DNA of 64,000 nucleotides from the NCBI RefSeq assembly GCF_014650575.1, contig NZ_BMVF01000003.1:186001-250000 (forward strand). The letters are read 5' to 3'. How positions within the stretch are numbered: position 1 is the stretch's first letter; every line of letters begins with the position of its first letter. The translations under genes and the position numbers were made by a program. The notes under the pieces are model-generated. The model was not told the origin of the DNA. It ran no database searches and saw only the letters and a program-made list of their open reading frames with translations. This DNA comes from Streptomyces naganishii JCM 4654 (GTDB lineage: Bacteria > Actinomycetota > Actinomycetes > Streptomycetales > Streptomycetaceae). This document shows positions 52,837 through 61,211 of the stretch, piece after piece.

Positions 52837-54963
52837 TCAGCCCACACAGTCCCCGGAACCGGTGAACTCCGGCTGCCCGCTGTTGCCCTCGTAGACGGCC
52901 ACGGACCAGCGGGTGTACTTCCAGGCCTTGTCACTGCCGTACTCCGCGACCAGCTTCCGGCAGGCGGTCCTGGTCACCACGTCCTGGAAGTCGGCCCGCT
53001 GGGCGCGGCCGACGAGGTCGCCGTAGGTGTCGTCGATCCACACGTAGGTCGCCTTCTCGGCCGGGTCGAAGCCCAGACTGATGTCGTCCTGGGCCGCGGA
53101 CGGATCCACTCCGCTCCCCTCGGCGACCCGGGCCTTCCACGCGGAGCCGAGCGCCTTGTCGATGGCGTCGGCGACGCGGATCTCGGCCCGGTCGGTGCTC
53201 GGTATGCGGGCGGCGGCGAGTCCGGACTCGTCACCCTGCCACTGCCCGGCGATCGCGCCGTAGCAGCCGTCGGTCGCCTGGCCGAAGCCGAGGACGGCGG
53301 CCTCGGTGTCGCCGTCGAAGTTCTTCCAGTAGACGGCGTAGCGGCCGTACGGCCAGGCGGTGGGGGCCGCGCCGAGCCGGCGGGCCAGTGCGGTGCAGGC
53401 CGCCGCCTGCCCGGTCCTGGTGAAGAACTCCTGGTCCTCCTCGGGGATCTGGGAGACGGGACCCCCGGTCACCATCACCGTCTGCGCCCGCTTGTTGAAC
53501 GTCACCGTGGGCGTCATGAAGTCCATGCCCTTGGTGGCGAGCATCGACGTCATGTCGTCCCGGATCGCCAGCGCGGCGTCCCGCTCCCCCGCGTCGCTCG
53601 CCCTGGCACTGGCCGCCCACTCGGCGTCCGTCGGCTGGTCCTGGTCGGCGGAACGCGTGTAGGCGGGGTCGGGCACACCGGCCAGCGGATCGGTCGGGAC
53701 GGCGGCCGAACGCGGATCACCCGCCGGCTCCGCCGAGGCGCGGGGTGCGGCGGACGCGCCGGACGCGGACCGCGCGGTGCCGTCCACAGGGGCGGCCGGC
53801 GATCCGGCGGTGGCCGGGCCGGAGGCGGCCTTGGCTCCCCGGTCCGCCCCGCCGCCATGGCCGAGGGCGGGAAGGGCCATGACACCGCCCGCCGCGGCAC
53901 CGAGGACGGCGGCGACGGCGAGGACGGTGACGACGGTACGTCTGCGGGAGGCGGCGAGACCGGCGGCTCGGCCGACAGCCGGATCGGGGACAGGAGCAGA
54001 GGCGGGGGCGGGGGCAGGGGCATGCCAAGCTGGGTCGTCCAGCGTGGGCATCTCCCACTCGGCGGCGACCAGTTCACCGACCCGGGTGGGTTCCCATCCC
54101 CCGGCGCCGGCGACGACCTGGGTGGTCTCGGCGGCAAGCAGCCGCGAGCACTCCTGTGCCGCCGACTCGGCGGTGATCCGCTCGGCGGGGTCCTTGGCGA
54201 GCGCCTTCTCGACGACCTCCCTCACCGCCTCCGGCACTTCGCCGAGGTCGGGCTCGCCCGAGAGCACGCGGAAGGCCACGACGTCCGGAGCGCCGGTGCC
54301 GAAGGGCAGCCGCCCGGTGGCGGCGTACGCGACGAGCGCGCCCCAGGCGAACAGGTCACCCTCGGGCCCCGCCTCACTGGTGCGGTAGTACTCAGGGCTG
54401 ATCCACCCGGGCGTGCCGGTCATGACGCCGGTCCGGGTGACGCTGGTGCCGTCGGCCGCGCGGGCGATGCCGAAGTCCAGGACCCGGGGCCCGGCGGGCG
54501 TGAGGATGACGTTCTGCGGCTTCACGTCCCGGTGCACGACACCGGCGGCGTGAACGGCCGCCAGCGCCTGCGCGGTGCCGGTCGCGAAGGCGTACAGGGT
54601 GCCGCCGGTCAGCGGGCCGTGCTCGGCCAGGTACCCGCTGAGGGTGGGTCCGGGGGCGTAGGCGGTCGCCAGCCAGGGCGCGTCGGCCTCGGTGTCCGCG
54701 GCGAGCAGCGGCAGCAGGCACGGCCCCTGCACCCGCGCCGAGAGTTGCACCTCCCACCGGAAGCGGGCGCGGAACTCCGGGTCCTCCGCCTGCGCGGGAT
54801 GGATCACCTTGACCGCGACCCTCAGTCCCCCGGCGTCCAGCCCTGCGTACACGGTACCCATGCCGCCGGAGCCGAGCCGGCCGATGATCCGGTACGGCCC
54901 GACACACGACGGATCACCGGGCCGAGCGGGAAGCACCCGCCCGACCCGTCCCCCTTCGGACAT
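52837..54963 (-). CDS. PknB-type serine/threonine protein kinase
   Basis: 708-aa Hanks-type kinase. Kinase domain residues 20-280: GRLGSGGMGTVY, catalytic K in VAVKVI, HRDVKPQN, DFG, and GTPGWISPEYY. Then a linker, one membrane helix (about 330-355, TVVTVLAVAAVLGAAAGGV), a Ser/Ala-rich segment and a 250-residue extracytoplasmic domain with several Cys and Trp that contains no PASTA repeats. The sensor domain is unassigned. The ATG at 54963 follows GGGGGGAG. The upstream sequence has an AT-rich stretch (55015-55021) that could be its -10 region. Confidence 0.9.
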   Translation of the reverse strand: MSEGGRVGRVLPARPGDPSCVGPYRIIGRLGSGGMGTVYAGLDAGGLRVAVKVIHPAQAEDPEFRARFRWEVQLSARVQGPCLLPLLAADTEADAPWLATAYAPGPTLSGYLAEHGPLTGGTLYAFATGTAQALAAVHAAGVVHRDVKPQNVILTPAGPRVLDFGIARAADGTSVTRTGVMTGTPGWISPEYYRTSEAGPEGDLFAWGALVAYAATGRLPFGTGAPDVVAFRVLSGEPDLGEVPEAVREVVEKALAKDPAERITAESAAQECSRLLAAETTQVVAGAGGWEPTRVGELVAAEWEMPTLDDPAWHAPAPAPASAPVPDPAVGRAAGLAASRRRTVVTVLAVAAVLGAAAGGVMALPALGHGGGADRGAKAASGPATAGSPAAPVDGTARSASGASAAPRASAEPAGDPRSAAVPTDPLAGVPDPAYTRSADQDQPTDAEWAASARASDAGERDAALAIRDDMTSMLATKGMDFMTPTVTFNKRAQTVMVTGGPVSQIPEEDQEFFTRTGQAAACTALARRLGAAPTAWPYGRYAVYWKNFDGDTEAAVLGFGQATDGCYGAIAGQWQGDESGLAAARIPSTDRAEIRVADAIDKALGSAWKARVAEGSGVDPSAAQDDISLGFDPAEKATYVWIDDTYGDLVGRAQRADFQDVVTRTACRKLVAEYGSDKAWKYTRWSVAVYEGNSGQPEFTGSGDCVG

Positions 54964-55048
54964 GGAACTCCCCCCAGCACGACGAAGCAGACGGTGAAGA
55001 AGATGTGGAGGATGTATATATCACGCAGATGATCGAGGACCACCGCCG

Positions 55049-55264
55049 ATGGTGACAGGGCAGATGCCGGGAGACGGCGACGGGGACGGCGACATCGCCC
55101 TCGAGGACCGCCGCTCGCCGCAGGCGTACCCGTCAGACCACGCCCCAGGCCTCATCCGTGTTGCACCCCAGCAGGCATCCGTGAAGCTCATCTCCTCGGC
55201 CCAGGTGACGCAGTGTTCGTCACCGCCCAGCGGACCCGGCCGGGCGCCCCGTAGCCGCCGGTGA
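55049..55264 (+). CDS. possible small ORF (low confidence)
   Basis: 71-codon frame with an acidic GDGDGDGD run near its start and no recognisable domain. Its stop overlaps a GTG that opens the next small frame (GTGA). No clear ribosome-binding site. It may be a remnant or noise; listed because the overlap is typical of coupled genes. Confidence 0.15.
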   Translation: MVTGQMPGDGDGDGDIALEDRRSPQAYPSDHAPGLIRVAPQQASVKLISSAQVTQCSSPPSGPGRAPRSRR

Positions 55265-55500
55265 ACACCGAGAGCAAGGTGCTGCGCGTTCACGAGCAGG
55301 CGCGGAACGCCTTCTTGCGGCTCGACGCGGAGGAACCGGGGCGCGCCGAGGAGGAGTTGCGGGCCGTCGAGACCGCCATCGGGGAGCTCAGCGGGTGCTC
55401 CCGCCCGGTCGGCCCCGTGCGCAGGGGAGCGCCAAGGGCGCGGCAAAGAGGCGCCGACGGCAACAGCCGGGGCCCCGGCTGCACACGCGCAGGAGCGTGA
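55261..55500 (+). CDS. possible small helical protein (low confidence)
   Basis: 79-codon frame from GTG. The first 45 residues (ESKVLRVHEQARNAFLRLD...) look like a genuine amphipathic helical protein with G/C-ending codons; the rest is Arg/Gly-rich and unlike a protein. Possibly the 5' part of a decayed gene. Unknown function. Apart from these two frames, the 741 bp between the kinase and the MHS transporter show nothing convincing. Confidence 0.25.
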   Translation: MNTESKVLRVHEQARNAFLRLDAEEPGRAEEELRAVETAIGELSGCSRPVGPVRRGAPRARQRGADGNSRGPGCTRAGA

Positions 55501-55623
55501 GCGTCCGCCGGCGGCACCGCTGACGGCGACCGGGCGGTCCAGGTCCGCCCGGCGCTTTCGGGACCCGCCGGCTCCCCAGCATGGCGCCTGCGCGCACACC
55601 TCACGCCGGAACTATGTAGTCCC

Positions 55624-55632
55624 ACCACATGT
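55624..55632. promoter_or_regulatory. ACCACATGT site upstream of the MHS transporter gene
   Basis: The nonamer ACCACATGT lies 73 nt before the ATG. The same nonamer occurs in the promoter of the 3-hydroxybutyrate dehydrogenase gene (60552-60560), where it is part of the palindrome CCACATGTGG. Confidence 0.35.
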
Positions 55633-55704
55633 CCGCCCGACCTGTGCGTTTCTACGGTGTGCCGACACGTACCCGTCCCCACCGCACACGAGGAAGTGGC
55701 GCAC

Positions 55705-57102
55705 ATGGCCTCCGCAGCATCCGCCCCGCCCAAACCGGCGAACCTCCCCCGCATCGTCGCCGCCAGCCTCATCGGCACCACCATCGAGTGGTACGACTTC
55801 TTCCTGTACGGCTCGGCCGCCGCGCTCGTGTTCAACAAGTTGTTCTTCCCGGACTCCGATCCGCTGGTGGGGACGCTGCTGTCGTTCCTGACGTACGCGG
55901 TCGGGTTCGCGGCCCGGCCGCTGGGCGCGCTCGTCTTCGGTCACTACGGCGACCGGATCGGGCGCAAGAAGCTGCTGGTGCTGAGCCTGCTGATGATGGG
56001 TGGGGCGACCTTCGCGATCGGTCTGCTGCCCACCCACGCGACCGTCGGCTCCGCCGCTCCGGTGCTGCTCACCACGCTGCGTCTGGTCCAGGGCTTCGCG
56101 CTCGGCGGCGAGTGGGGCGGGGCCGTACTGCTGGTGTCCGAGCACGGGGACGCGCGGCGGCGCGGGTTCTGGGCCTCGTGGCCGCAGACCGGGGCGCCGG
56201 CGGGGCAGTTGCTCGCCACGGGCGTGCTCTCGCTGCTGACCGCCGTGCTGTCGGACCAGGCCTTCGGGAGCTGGGGCTGGCGGATCCCGTTCCTGCTGTC
56301 CGGGGTGCTGGTGATCGTCGGTTTGTGGATTCGTCTCTCTGTCGATGAGTCGCCGGTGTTCCGGCAGGCGCTGGAGCGGGCCGAGGCCCGCAAGGCCGCG
56401 GCCGCCGCCGGGGCCGATGCCGAGAGCGAGAAGCTGCCGCTCGTCGGCGTGCTGCGGCACCACTGGCGCGACGTGCTGATCGCGATGGGCGCCCGCATGG
56501 CGGAGAACATCAGCTACTACGTCATCACCGCCTTCATCCTCGTCTACGCCACCACCTCCGCCGGGGTCTCCAAGCAGACCGCGCTCAACGCCGTGCTCAT
56601 CGCCTCCGCCGTGCACTTCGCCGTCATCCCGGCCTGGGGTGCCCTCTCGGACCGCATCGGGCGCCGGCCGGTGTACCTGCTGGGCGCGGCCGGGGTCGGC
56701 CTGTGGATGTTCCCGTTCTTCTCCCTCATCGACACGGGTGGCTTCGGCAACCTGGTCATCGCGGTGACCGTGGGTCTGGTCCTGCACGGCGCCATGTACG
56801 CCCCGCAGGCGGCCTTCTTCTCCGAGATGTTCGCGACCCGGATGCGCTACTCCGGCGCGTCGATCGGCGCCCAGTTCGCCTCGGTCGCCGCAGGCGCCCC
56901 CGCCCCGCTGATCGCCACCGCCCTGCTGTCCGACTACGGCAGCTCCACCCCGATCGCCCTCTACGTCGTCGCCGCCTCCGTGCTGACGCTGATCGCCGTC
57001 GGAGTGGCCAAGGAGACGCGCCACCGCGACCTGGCCGCCGCCGAGGCCGACGAGTCCGCCGAGCCCACGACGCCCCGGACCGCCGACGCACGGCCCGCCT
57101 GA
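55705..57102 (+). CDS. MHS family major facilitator (metabolite:H+ symporter)
   Basis: 465-aa 12-TM transporter of the MHS family (ShiA/ProP/KgtP group): GTTIEWYDFFLYG at helix 1, FGHYGDRIGRKK as motif A, GGEWGGAVLLVSEH and PQAAFFSEMFATRMRYSGAS. It imports a carboxylate with protons; the neighbouring regulator and 3-hydroxybutyrate dehydrogenase suggest 3-hydroxybutyrate or a similar acid. The ATG at 55705 follows GAGGAAG; an in-frame upstream extension of 16 codons is unlikely. It is convergent with the PucR gene and ends at a strong hairpin. Confidence 0.9.
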   Translation: MASAASAPPKPANLPRIVAASLIGTTIEWYDFFLYGSAAALVFNKLFFPDSDPLVGTLLSFLTYAVGFAARPLGALVFGHYGDRIGRKKLLVLSLLMMGGATFAIGLLPTHATVGSAAPVLLTTLRLVQGFALGGEWGGAVLLVSEHGDARRRGFWASWPQTGAPAGQLLATGVLSLLTAVLSDQAFGSWGWRIPFLLSGVLVIVGLWIRLSVDESPVFRQALERAEARKAAAAAGADAESEKLPLVGVLRHHWRDVLIAMGARMAENISYYVITAFILVYATTSAGVSKQTALNAVLIASAVHFAVIPAWGALSDRIGRRPVYLLGAAGVGLWMFPFFSLIDTGGFGNLVIAVTVGLVLHGAMYAPQAAFFSEMFATRMRYSGASIGAQFASVAAGAPAPLIATALLSDYGSSTPIALYVVAASVLTLIAVGVAKETRHRDLAAAEADESAEPTTPRTADARPA

Positions 57103-57124
57103 CCCACCCACGCCACCCTTCCAC

Positions 57125-57158
57125 CCGGCCCCCGCACGCCCACACGTGCGGGGGCCGG
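57125..57158 (+). terminator. terminator of the MHS transporter gene
   Basis: CCGGCCCCCGCACG / CGTGCGGGGGCCGG, a perfect 14-bp stem with a 6-nt loop, 22 nt after the stop. The rest of the 284-bp interval to 57386 is G-rich low-complexity sequence without a gene. Confidence 0.8.
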
Positions 57159-57386
57159 CCGCCGTGGTGCGGGCCGCGCGTGCGGGGCGGCGCGGCGCAA
57201 CCCCGGCGGTGCGGGCCGCGCGGGCGGAGGCCGCGCGGCGCCGTACGCGCGGCGCCGGGCGTGGGAATTCGGGGTGCGGGGGTCGGCGGGCTGCCGGGCC
57301 CGGCACGGTGCGGGACAAGAGGGCGGGGGCAGGACCGAGCGCCCCGCGCGTGCGGACCGGCGCGGTGTGGGGCGCGTGGGGGCGGG

Positions 57387-59639
57387 TCAGGGGTGGGGGG
57401 GTGCGGACAGGCGGTGCAGGCGTAGGGCGAGTTGGATCTCCAGGGCACGGGCCGGGGTCTGCCAGTCGTCGCCCAGCAGGCGCGCGACGCGTTCCAGGCG
57501 CTGGGCGACGGTGTTCACGTGCACGTGCAGCTCGTCCTTGGTGCGGGCGGGGCTCATGCCGCAGGCGAAGTAAGACTCCAGCGTGCGTATGAGATCCGTG
57601 CCGCGCCGCTCGTCGTAGGCGACGACACGGCCGACGGTGCGCTCGACGAAGCCCGCTATGTCACGGTCTCCGGCGAGCAGCAGGCCGAGGAAGCCGAAGT
57701 CCTCGGCGGCGGCGCCGTCCCCGGTGCGGCCGAGAAGCCCGAGGGCCTCGAGACAGCGCCGCGCCTCCTCGTAGGCGGCCGTGACCGTGCCGGGGTGGGC
57801 GGCCAGGTCGTCGACCGGGGCGGAGGCGCCCACGGTGACCGCCTCGTGCACGGCGGTGCCCAGGTGACGGGCGGTGCGGCGGGCGAGTCCGGTCGCGCTG
57901 TCCCCCTGCCGCAGGGGCAGCAGCAGGACGGTGCCGCCGTCCCGGGCGGCGGCCAGGCCACGACGGGTGGCCGCCAGGTGGAAGGCCGCGGACCACAGGC
58001 GGCGCCGGGCGTCGGCCTCCTCGTCGGCGTCGGCGGCCGGCGCGTCCAGGCGGGCGGCGAGAACGACGTGGGTGGCGTCCAGGTCGGCGCCGAGCCGGGC
58101 GGCGCGCTCGACCAGCAGGCGCGGATCGCGGTCGCGGGCGTCCAGGAGGTCGTCCAGCAACTCGCCCCTGACGCGCTGCTCGGCCTCGGCGGCCGAGCGT
58201 CTGGCGAGCAGCAGCAACGAGGTGACCATCGCGGCGCGCTCCAGGGTGCGCTGGTCCACGGGATCCAGACCGGGTTGCCCCCGCAGCACCAGCGCACCGA
58301 GCAGTTCGCCACCGGCGGCGACCGCCGCGATCCAGTCGTCGCCGTGACGCACCGCGTGTCCCTCGGCCCGGGAGGCCTCCAGGGCGCGCGCGGGGACGTC
58401 GCCGGCCTCGGTGAAGTCGACGGTGCCGGCGAGGACCTGGGAGACGGCGGCGGCCACGTCGTGCACCCCGCCGCCGCGCAGGACGAGTTCGGCGAGCCGG
58501 TCGTGCACGTCGGAGGCGCGTTCGATCACGCCGCTGCGGTCGCGGATGATCTCGTTGGCCCGCTCAAGACCGGCCAGCGCGGACCGGGTCTCGGTGAGCA
58601 GGTTGGCGCTGTCGATGGCGGCGGCAGCGAGGGCCGCGAAGGAACCGAGCAGGGCGATCTGCTCCCGCTCGAACACACGGGCCCGGCGGTCGGCGGCGAA
58701 CAGCACGCCGATGACCTGGGGACCCAGCATCAGGGGCACGCCGAGGATGGCGACCAGGCCCTCGTCCTGGACGCCGGCGTCGATGGTGCCGGTGTGCTGG
58801 AAGCGGGCGTCCTCGAAGTAGTCGTCGGTGACATAGGGGCGGGCGGTCTGGGCGACGAGGCCGCCCAGCCCCTCCCCCATGCCCAGCCGCAACTGCTGGA
58901 AGCGCGCGGCCACCGAGCCCTCGGTGACACGCATGTAAGTGTCGCCGCGCGCGGGGTCGTTGAGCGTGAGGTAGGCGACGTCCGTGCCGAGCAGGGAGCG
59001 GGCGCGCTGCACGATGGCCTGGAGCACCGCGTTCAGGTCGCGCAGGCCCGCCAGGTCGTGGGCGGTCTCGAACAGCGCCGAGAGCTCCGCCTCGCGGCGG
59101 CGGCGTCCCTCCAGCTCCGCGCGCACGCGCAGCGCGAGGAACTTCGCGTGCTCCAGCGCCGCGATCCACTCGGCCGGACGCCCCTCGGCCCGCGCCCTCA
59201 GCACCGGCTGCTCGTACGCGGCGGCCGGCGCCCCCCGCGCCAGAAGCTCGAGGAACGGAGCCCCGGCGGCGACGTCCGACGACAGCGCACCGGCCTCGTG
59301 CCGCCCGTCCGCCTCGTGCCGCCCGGGCGTGCGCACCGCACCCGGCTCCCGCCGCCCGCCGGCCTGCCCGGCCGCCCGCTCCGGCACCTCGCCGCCCTGC
59401 TCGGCACCCAGGTCGTGCCGCCTACCCGGCCGGCCAACCGCAGGACCGTCCCTGCCGTCGCCCCGCGAACCGCCCGGGCCGCTCCCTCCGCCAGGCGCGC
59501 CGGGCCGCACGACGGCATCCCCGGCGCTGGGACCGGGCCGCCCGGCGGCCGCCTCGTGGCGGGCGTCGGTCCGCGTGGCGGGCGCGGTGGCCTGGGCAGT
59601 GGCGGGGCGGCCGTCGGGCTGCGTGTGATCGCTGGACAT
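57387..59639 (-). CDS. GAF-domain PucR/CdaR-type regulator
   Basis: 750 aa. Residues 1-120 are low-complexity; a GAF domain follows at about 180-350 (DLAGLRDLNAVLQAIVQRA, MGEGLGGLVAQTARPYVTDDY, VLFAADRRARVFEREQIALLG). A middle region with a second sensory part leads to the C-terminal PucR-type helix-turn-helix (TLESYFACGMSPARTKDELH, VHVNTVAQRLERVARLLG). It should activate the adjacent transporter and dehydrogenase genes in response to a small acid. ATG 59639 with GGGGAA upstream is preferred; ATG 59657 is an alternative. Confidence 0.85.
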   Translation of the reverse strand: MSSDHTQPDGRPATAQATAPATRTDARHEAAAGRPGPSAGDAVVRPGAPGGGSGPGGSRGDGRDGPAVGRPGRRHDLGAEQGGEVPERAAGQAGGRREPGAVRTPGRHEADGRHEAGALSSDVAAGAPFLELLARGAPAAAYEQPVLRARAEGRPAEWIAALEHAKFLALRVRAELEGRRRREAELSALFETAHDLAGLRDLNAVLQAIVQRARSLLGTDVAYLTLNDPARGDTYMRVTEGSVAARFQQLRLGMGEGLGGLVAQTARPYVTDDYFEDARFQHTGTIDAGVQDEGLVAILGVPLMLGPQVIGVLFAADRRARVFEREQIALLGSFAALAAAAIDSANLLTETRSALAGLERANEIIRDRSGVIERASDVHDRLAELVLRGGGVHDVAAAVSQVLAGTVDFTEAGDVPARALEASRAEGHAVRHGDDWIAAVAAGGELLGALVLRGQPGLDPVDQRTLERAAMVTSLLLLARRSAAEAEQRVRGELLDDLLDARDRDPRLLVERAARLGADLDATHVVLAARLDAPAADADEEADARRRLWSAAFHLAATRRGLAAARDGGTVLLLPLRQGDSATGLARRTARHLGTAVHEAVTVGASAPVDDLAAHPGTVTAAYEEARRCLEALGLLGRTGDGAAAEDFGFLGLLLAGDRDIAGFVERTVGRVVAYDERRGTDLIRTLESYFACGMSPARTKDELHVHVNTVAQRLERVARLLGDDWQTPARALEIQLALRLHRLSAPPHP

Positions 59640-59721
59640 GGTCACAGGATTCCCCATCGCCCGGCGGTGCGGTGAGCCCTGTGGAAAACCGCGGAGCGGC
59701 CGGGCTGCACGGCGGTGCCGT

Positions 59722-60522
59722 TCAGTGCGCGGTCCAGCCGCCGTCCAGCACCAGCGACGTGCCGGTGACGAAGGACGCCTGCGGGCCGCACAGGTACGCC
59801 ACGGCCTCCGCGACCTCCTCCGGTTCGATCAGCCTCTTGACCGCGCTGTCCTGCAGGAGCACCTCGGACACCACCCGCTCCTCCGGGATGCCGTGGGCGC
59901 GTGCCTGGTCGGCGATCTGCTTCTCGACCAGCGGGGTGCGCACGTAGGCGGGGTTCACGCAGTTGGAGGTGACGCCGTGCGGGGCGCCTTCGAGGGCGAC
60001 CGTCTTGGACAGCCCTTCGAGCCCGTGCTTGGCGGCCACGTACGCCGACTTGTAGGCGGAGGCGCGCAGGCCGTGCACGGAGGAGATGTTGACGATCCGC
60101 CCCCACCCCTGCCCGTACATGTGCGGCAGCGCTCCGCGGACGAGCCGGAACGGCGCCTCCAGCATCACGGTGAGCACGGTGTGGAAGACCTCGGGCGGGA
60201 ACTCCTCGACGGGCCGTACCAACTGGATGCCGGCGTTGTTTACGAGCACGTCCGTGCCGGCGGCCACCTGCTCGGCGGCGTCCAGGTCGGTGAGGTCGAG
60301 GACGCGCGCCTCGAGGGTGCCCGCGAGCGGGCCGGACAGCGCGGCGAGCGCCTCCAGGCCCTCGGCGTCCCGGTCGACGGCTCTCACCTTCGCCCCGGCG
60401 GCGGCCAGCCGCAGCGCGCAGGCGCGGCCGATGCCGCCGGCCGCGCCGGTGACGAGGGCGGTGCGGCCGCCGAGGTCGAGCGAGGTGGCGTGGGATCCCG
60501 TGGGGGGGCTGGGCGAGGTCAT
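59722..60522 (-). CDS. 3-hydroxybutyrate dehydrogenase (SDR)
   Basis: 266-aa classical SDR. Cofactor motif VTGAAGGIGRACALRLA, NNAGIQLVRPVEEF, serine in VNISSVHGLRAS, catalytic Y and K in AYVAAKHGLEGLSK; VNPAYVRTPLVEKQI and the acidic AVKRLIEPEEVAE are typical of D-3-hydroxybutyrate dehydrogenases (NAD, acetoacetate formation). It lies upstream of the PucR gene on the same strand. A TAGGCT hexamer 6 nt before the ATG suggests a leaderless transcript, and the palindrome CCACATGTGG lies about 35 nt upstream. Confidence 0.88.
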   Translation of the reverse strand: MTSPSPPTGSHATSLDLGGRTALVTGAAGGIGRACALRLAAAGAKVRAVDRDAEGLEALAALSGPLAGTLEARVLDLTDLDAAEQVAAGTDVLVNNAGIQLVRPVEEFPPEVFHTVLTVMLEAPFRLVRGALPHMYGQGWGRIVNISSVHGLRASAYKSAYVAAKHGLEGLSKTVALEGAPHGVTSNCVNPAYVRTPLVEKQIADQARAHGIPEERVVSEVLLQDSAVKRLIEPEEVAEAVAYLCGPQASFVTGTSLVLDGGWTAH

Positions 60523-60528
60523 ACGTCG

Positions 60529-60562
60529 AGCCTAGGCAGCACCCCTACCGGACCACATGTGG
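60529..60562 (-). promoter_or_regulatory. promoter of the 3-hydroxybutyrate dehydrogenase gene
   Basis: TAGGCT (60534-60529) as -10, 6 nt before the ATG. The perfect 10-bp palindrome CCACATGTGG (60553-60562) is centred near -35, where an activator could sit in place of a poor -35 element. Confidence 0.45.
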
Positions 60563-60576
60563 GCCGACCCCATACT

Positions 60577-61056
60577 TCATTCAAGACTCGTGGGCTCGAA
60601 CCATGTGGGTTCATCGGACAGGGCCTGCTTGATCCGCACGTAGTGGCGCTCGTCCATCCTCGGCAGCGCGTCTACCTCGAACCATCCGACGTCCAGCGAC
60701 TCGTCGTCGTTGACCCGCGCCTCGCCGCCGACCGAGCGGCAGCGGAAGGTGATGTCCATGAACTGGCAGACGTCGCCGTTGGGGAAGGTGACGGGCCTGC
60801 CTGACTGCACCATCACGATCCGCTCCGGCACGCACCGTACGGCGGTCTCCTCGTGGACCTCCCGCACGGCGCAGGCGGCGGGCTGCTCGCCGGGGTCGGG
60901 GATGCCGGAGATCAGCGCCCACTTGCGGTTGTCCGCGCGCCGGCCCAGCAGGACCCTGCCCCGGTCGTCGAAGACGACGGCGCTGACCCCGGGCAGCCAC
61001 AGCAACTGCTGCCCGGCCGAGGCGCGGATCGTGCGGATGAAGTCAGGAGTACCCAT
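60577..61056 (-). CDS. Nudix hydrolase
   Basis: 159-aa Nudix protein. Nudix box GIPDPGEQPAACAVREVHEE matches G-x5-E-x7-REUxEE, with Ala in place of the last Gly. Preceded by WLPGVSAVVFDDRGRVLLGRR. Substrate unknown, probably a nucleoside diphosphate derivative. The ATG at 61056 follows AAGG. It is downstream of lnt with a degenerate repeat region between. Confidence 0.9.
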   Translation of the reverse strand: MGTPDFIRTIRASAGQQLLWLPGVSAVVFDDRGRVLLGRRADNRKWALISGIPDPGEQPAACAVREVHEETAVRCVPERIVMVQSGRPVTFPNGDVCQFMDITFRCRSVGGEARVNDDESLDVGWFEVDALPRMDERHYVRIKQALSDEPTWFEPTSLE

Positions 61057-61109
61057 GCGGGGGACCTTAACGGGCGGCTCGGCGCCCCTGTCTCCGGCCC
61101 ACCGCCCGG

Positions 61110-61192
61110 TTCCGTGGCGCCAGCTCCGTGGCACCTGCTCCGTAGCGCCCGCTCCGTATTCGCCTTTCGTAGCGGCCGTTCCGTATTCGCCG
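61110..61192. repeat. degenerate 14-bp tandem repeats
   Basis: Six units of 13-14 bp related to CTCCGTAGCGCCCG run head to tail (61110, 61124, 61138, 61152, 61166, 61179), with a possible seventh partial unit. The period is not a multiple of three, so they are unlikely to be coding. They fill the gap between lnt and the Nudix gene. Confidence 0.75.
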
Positions 61193-61211
61193 GTCGCGTA
61201 CGGCCCCGTGC

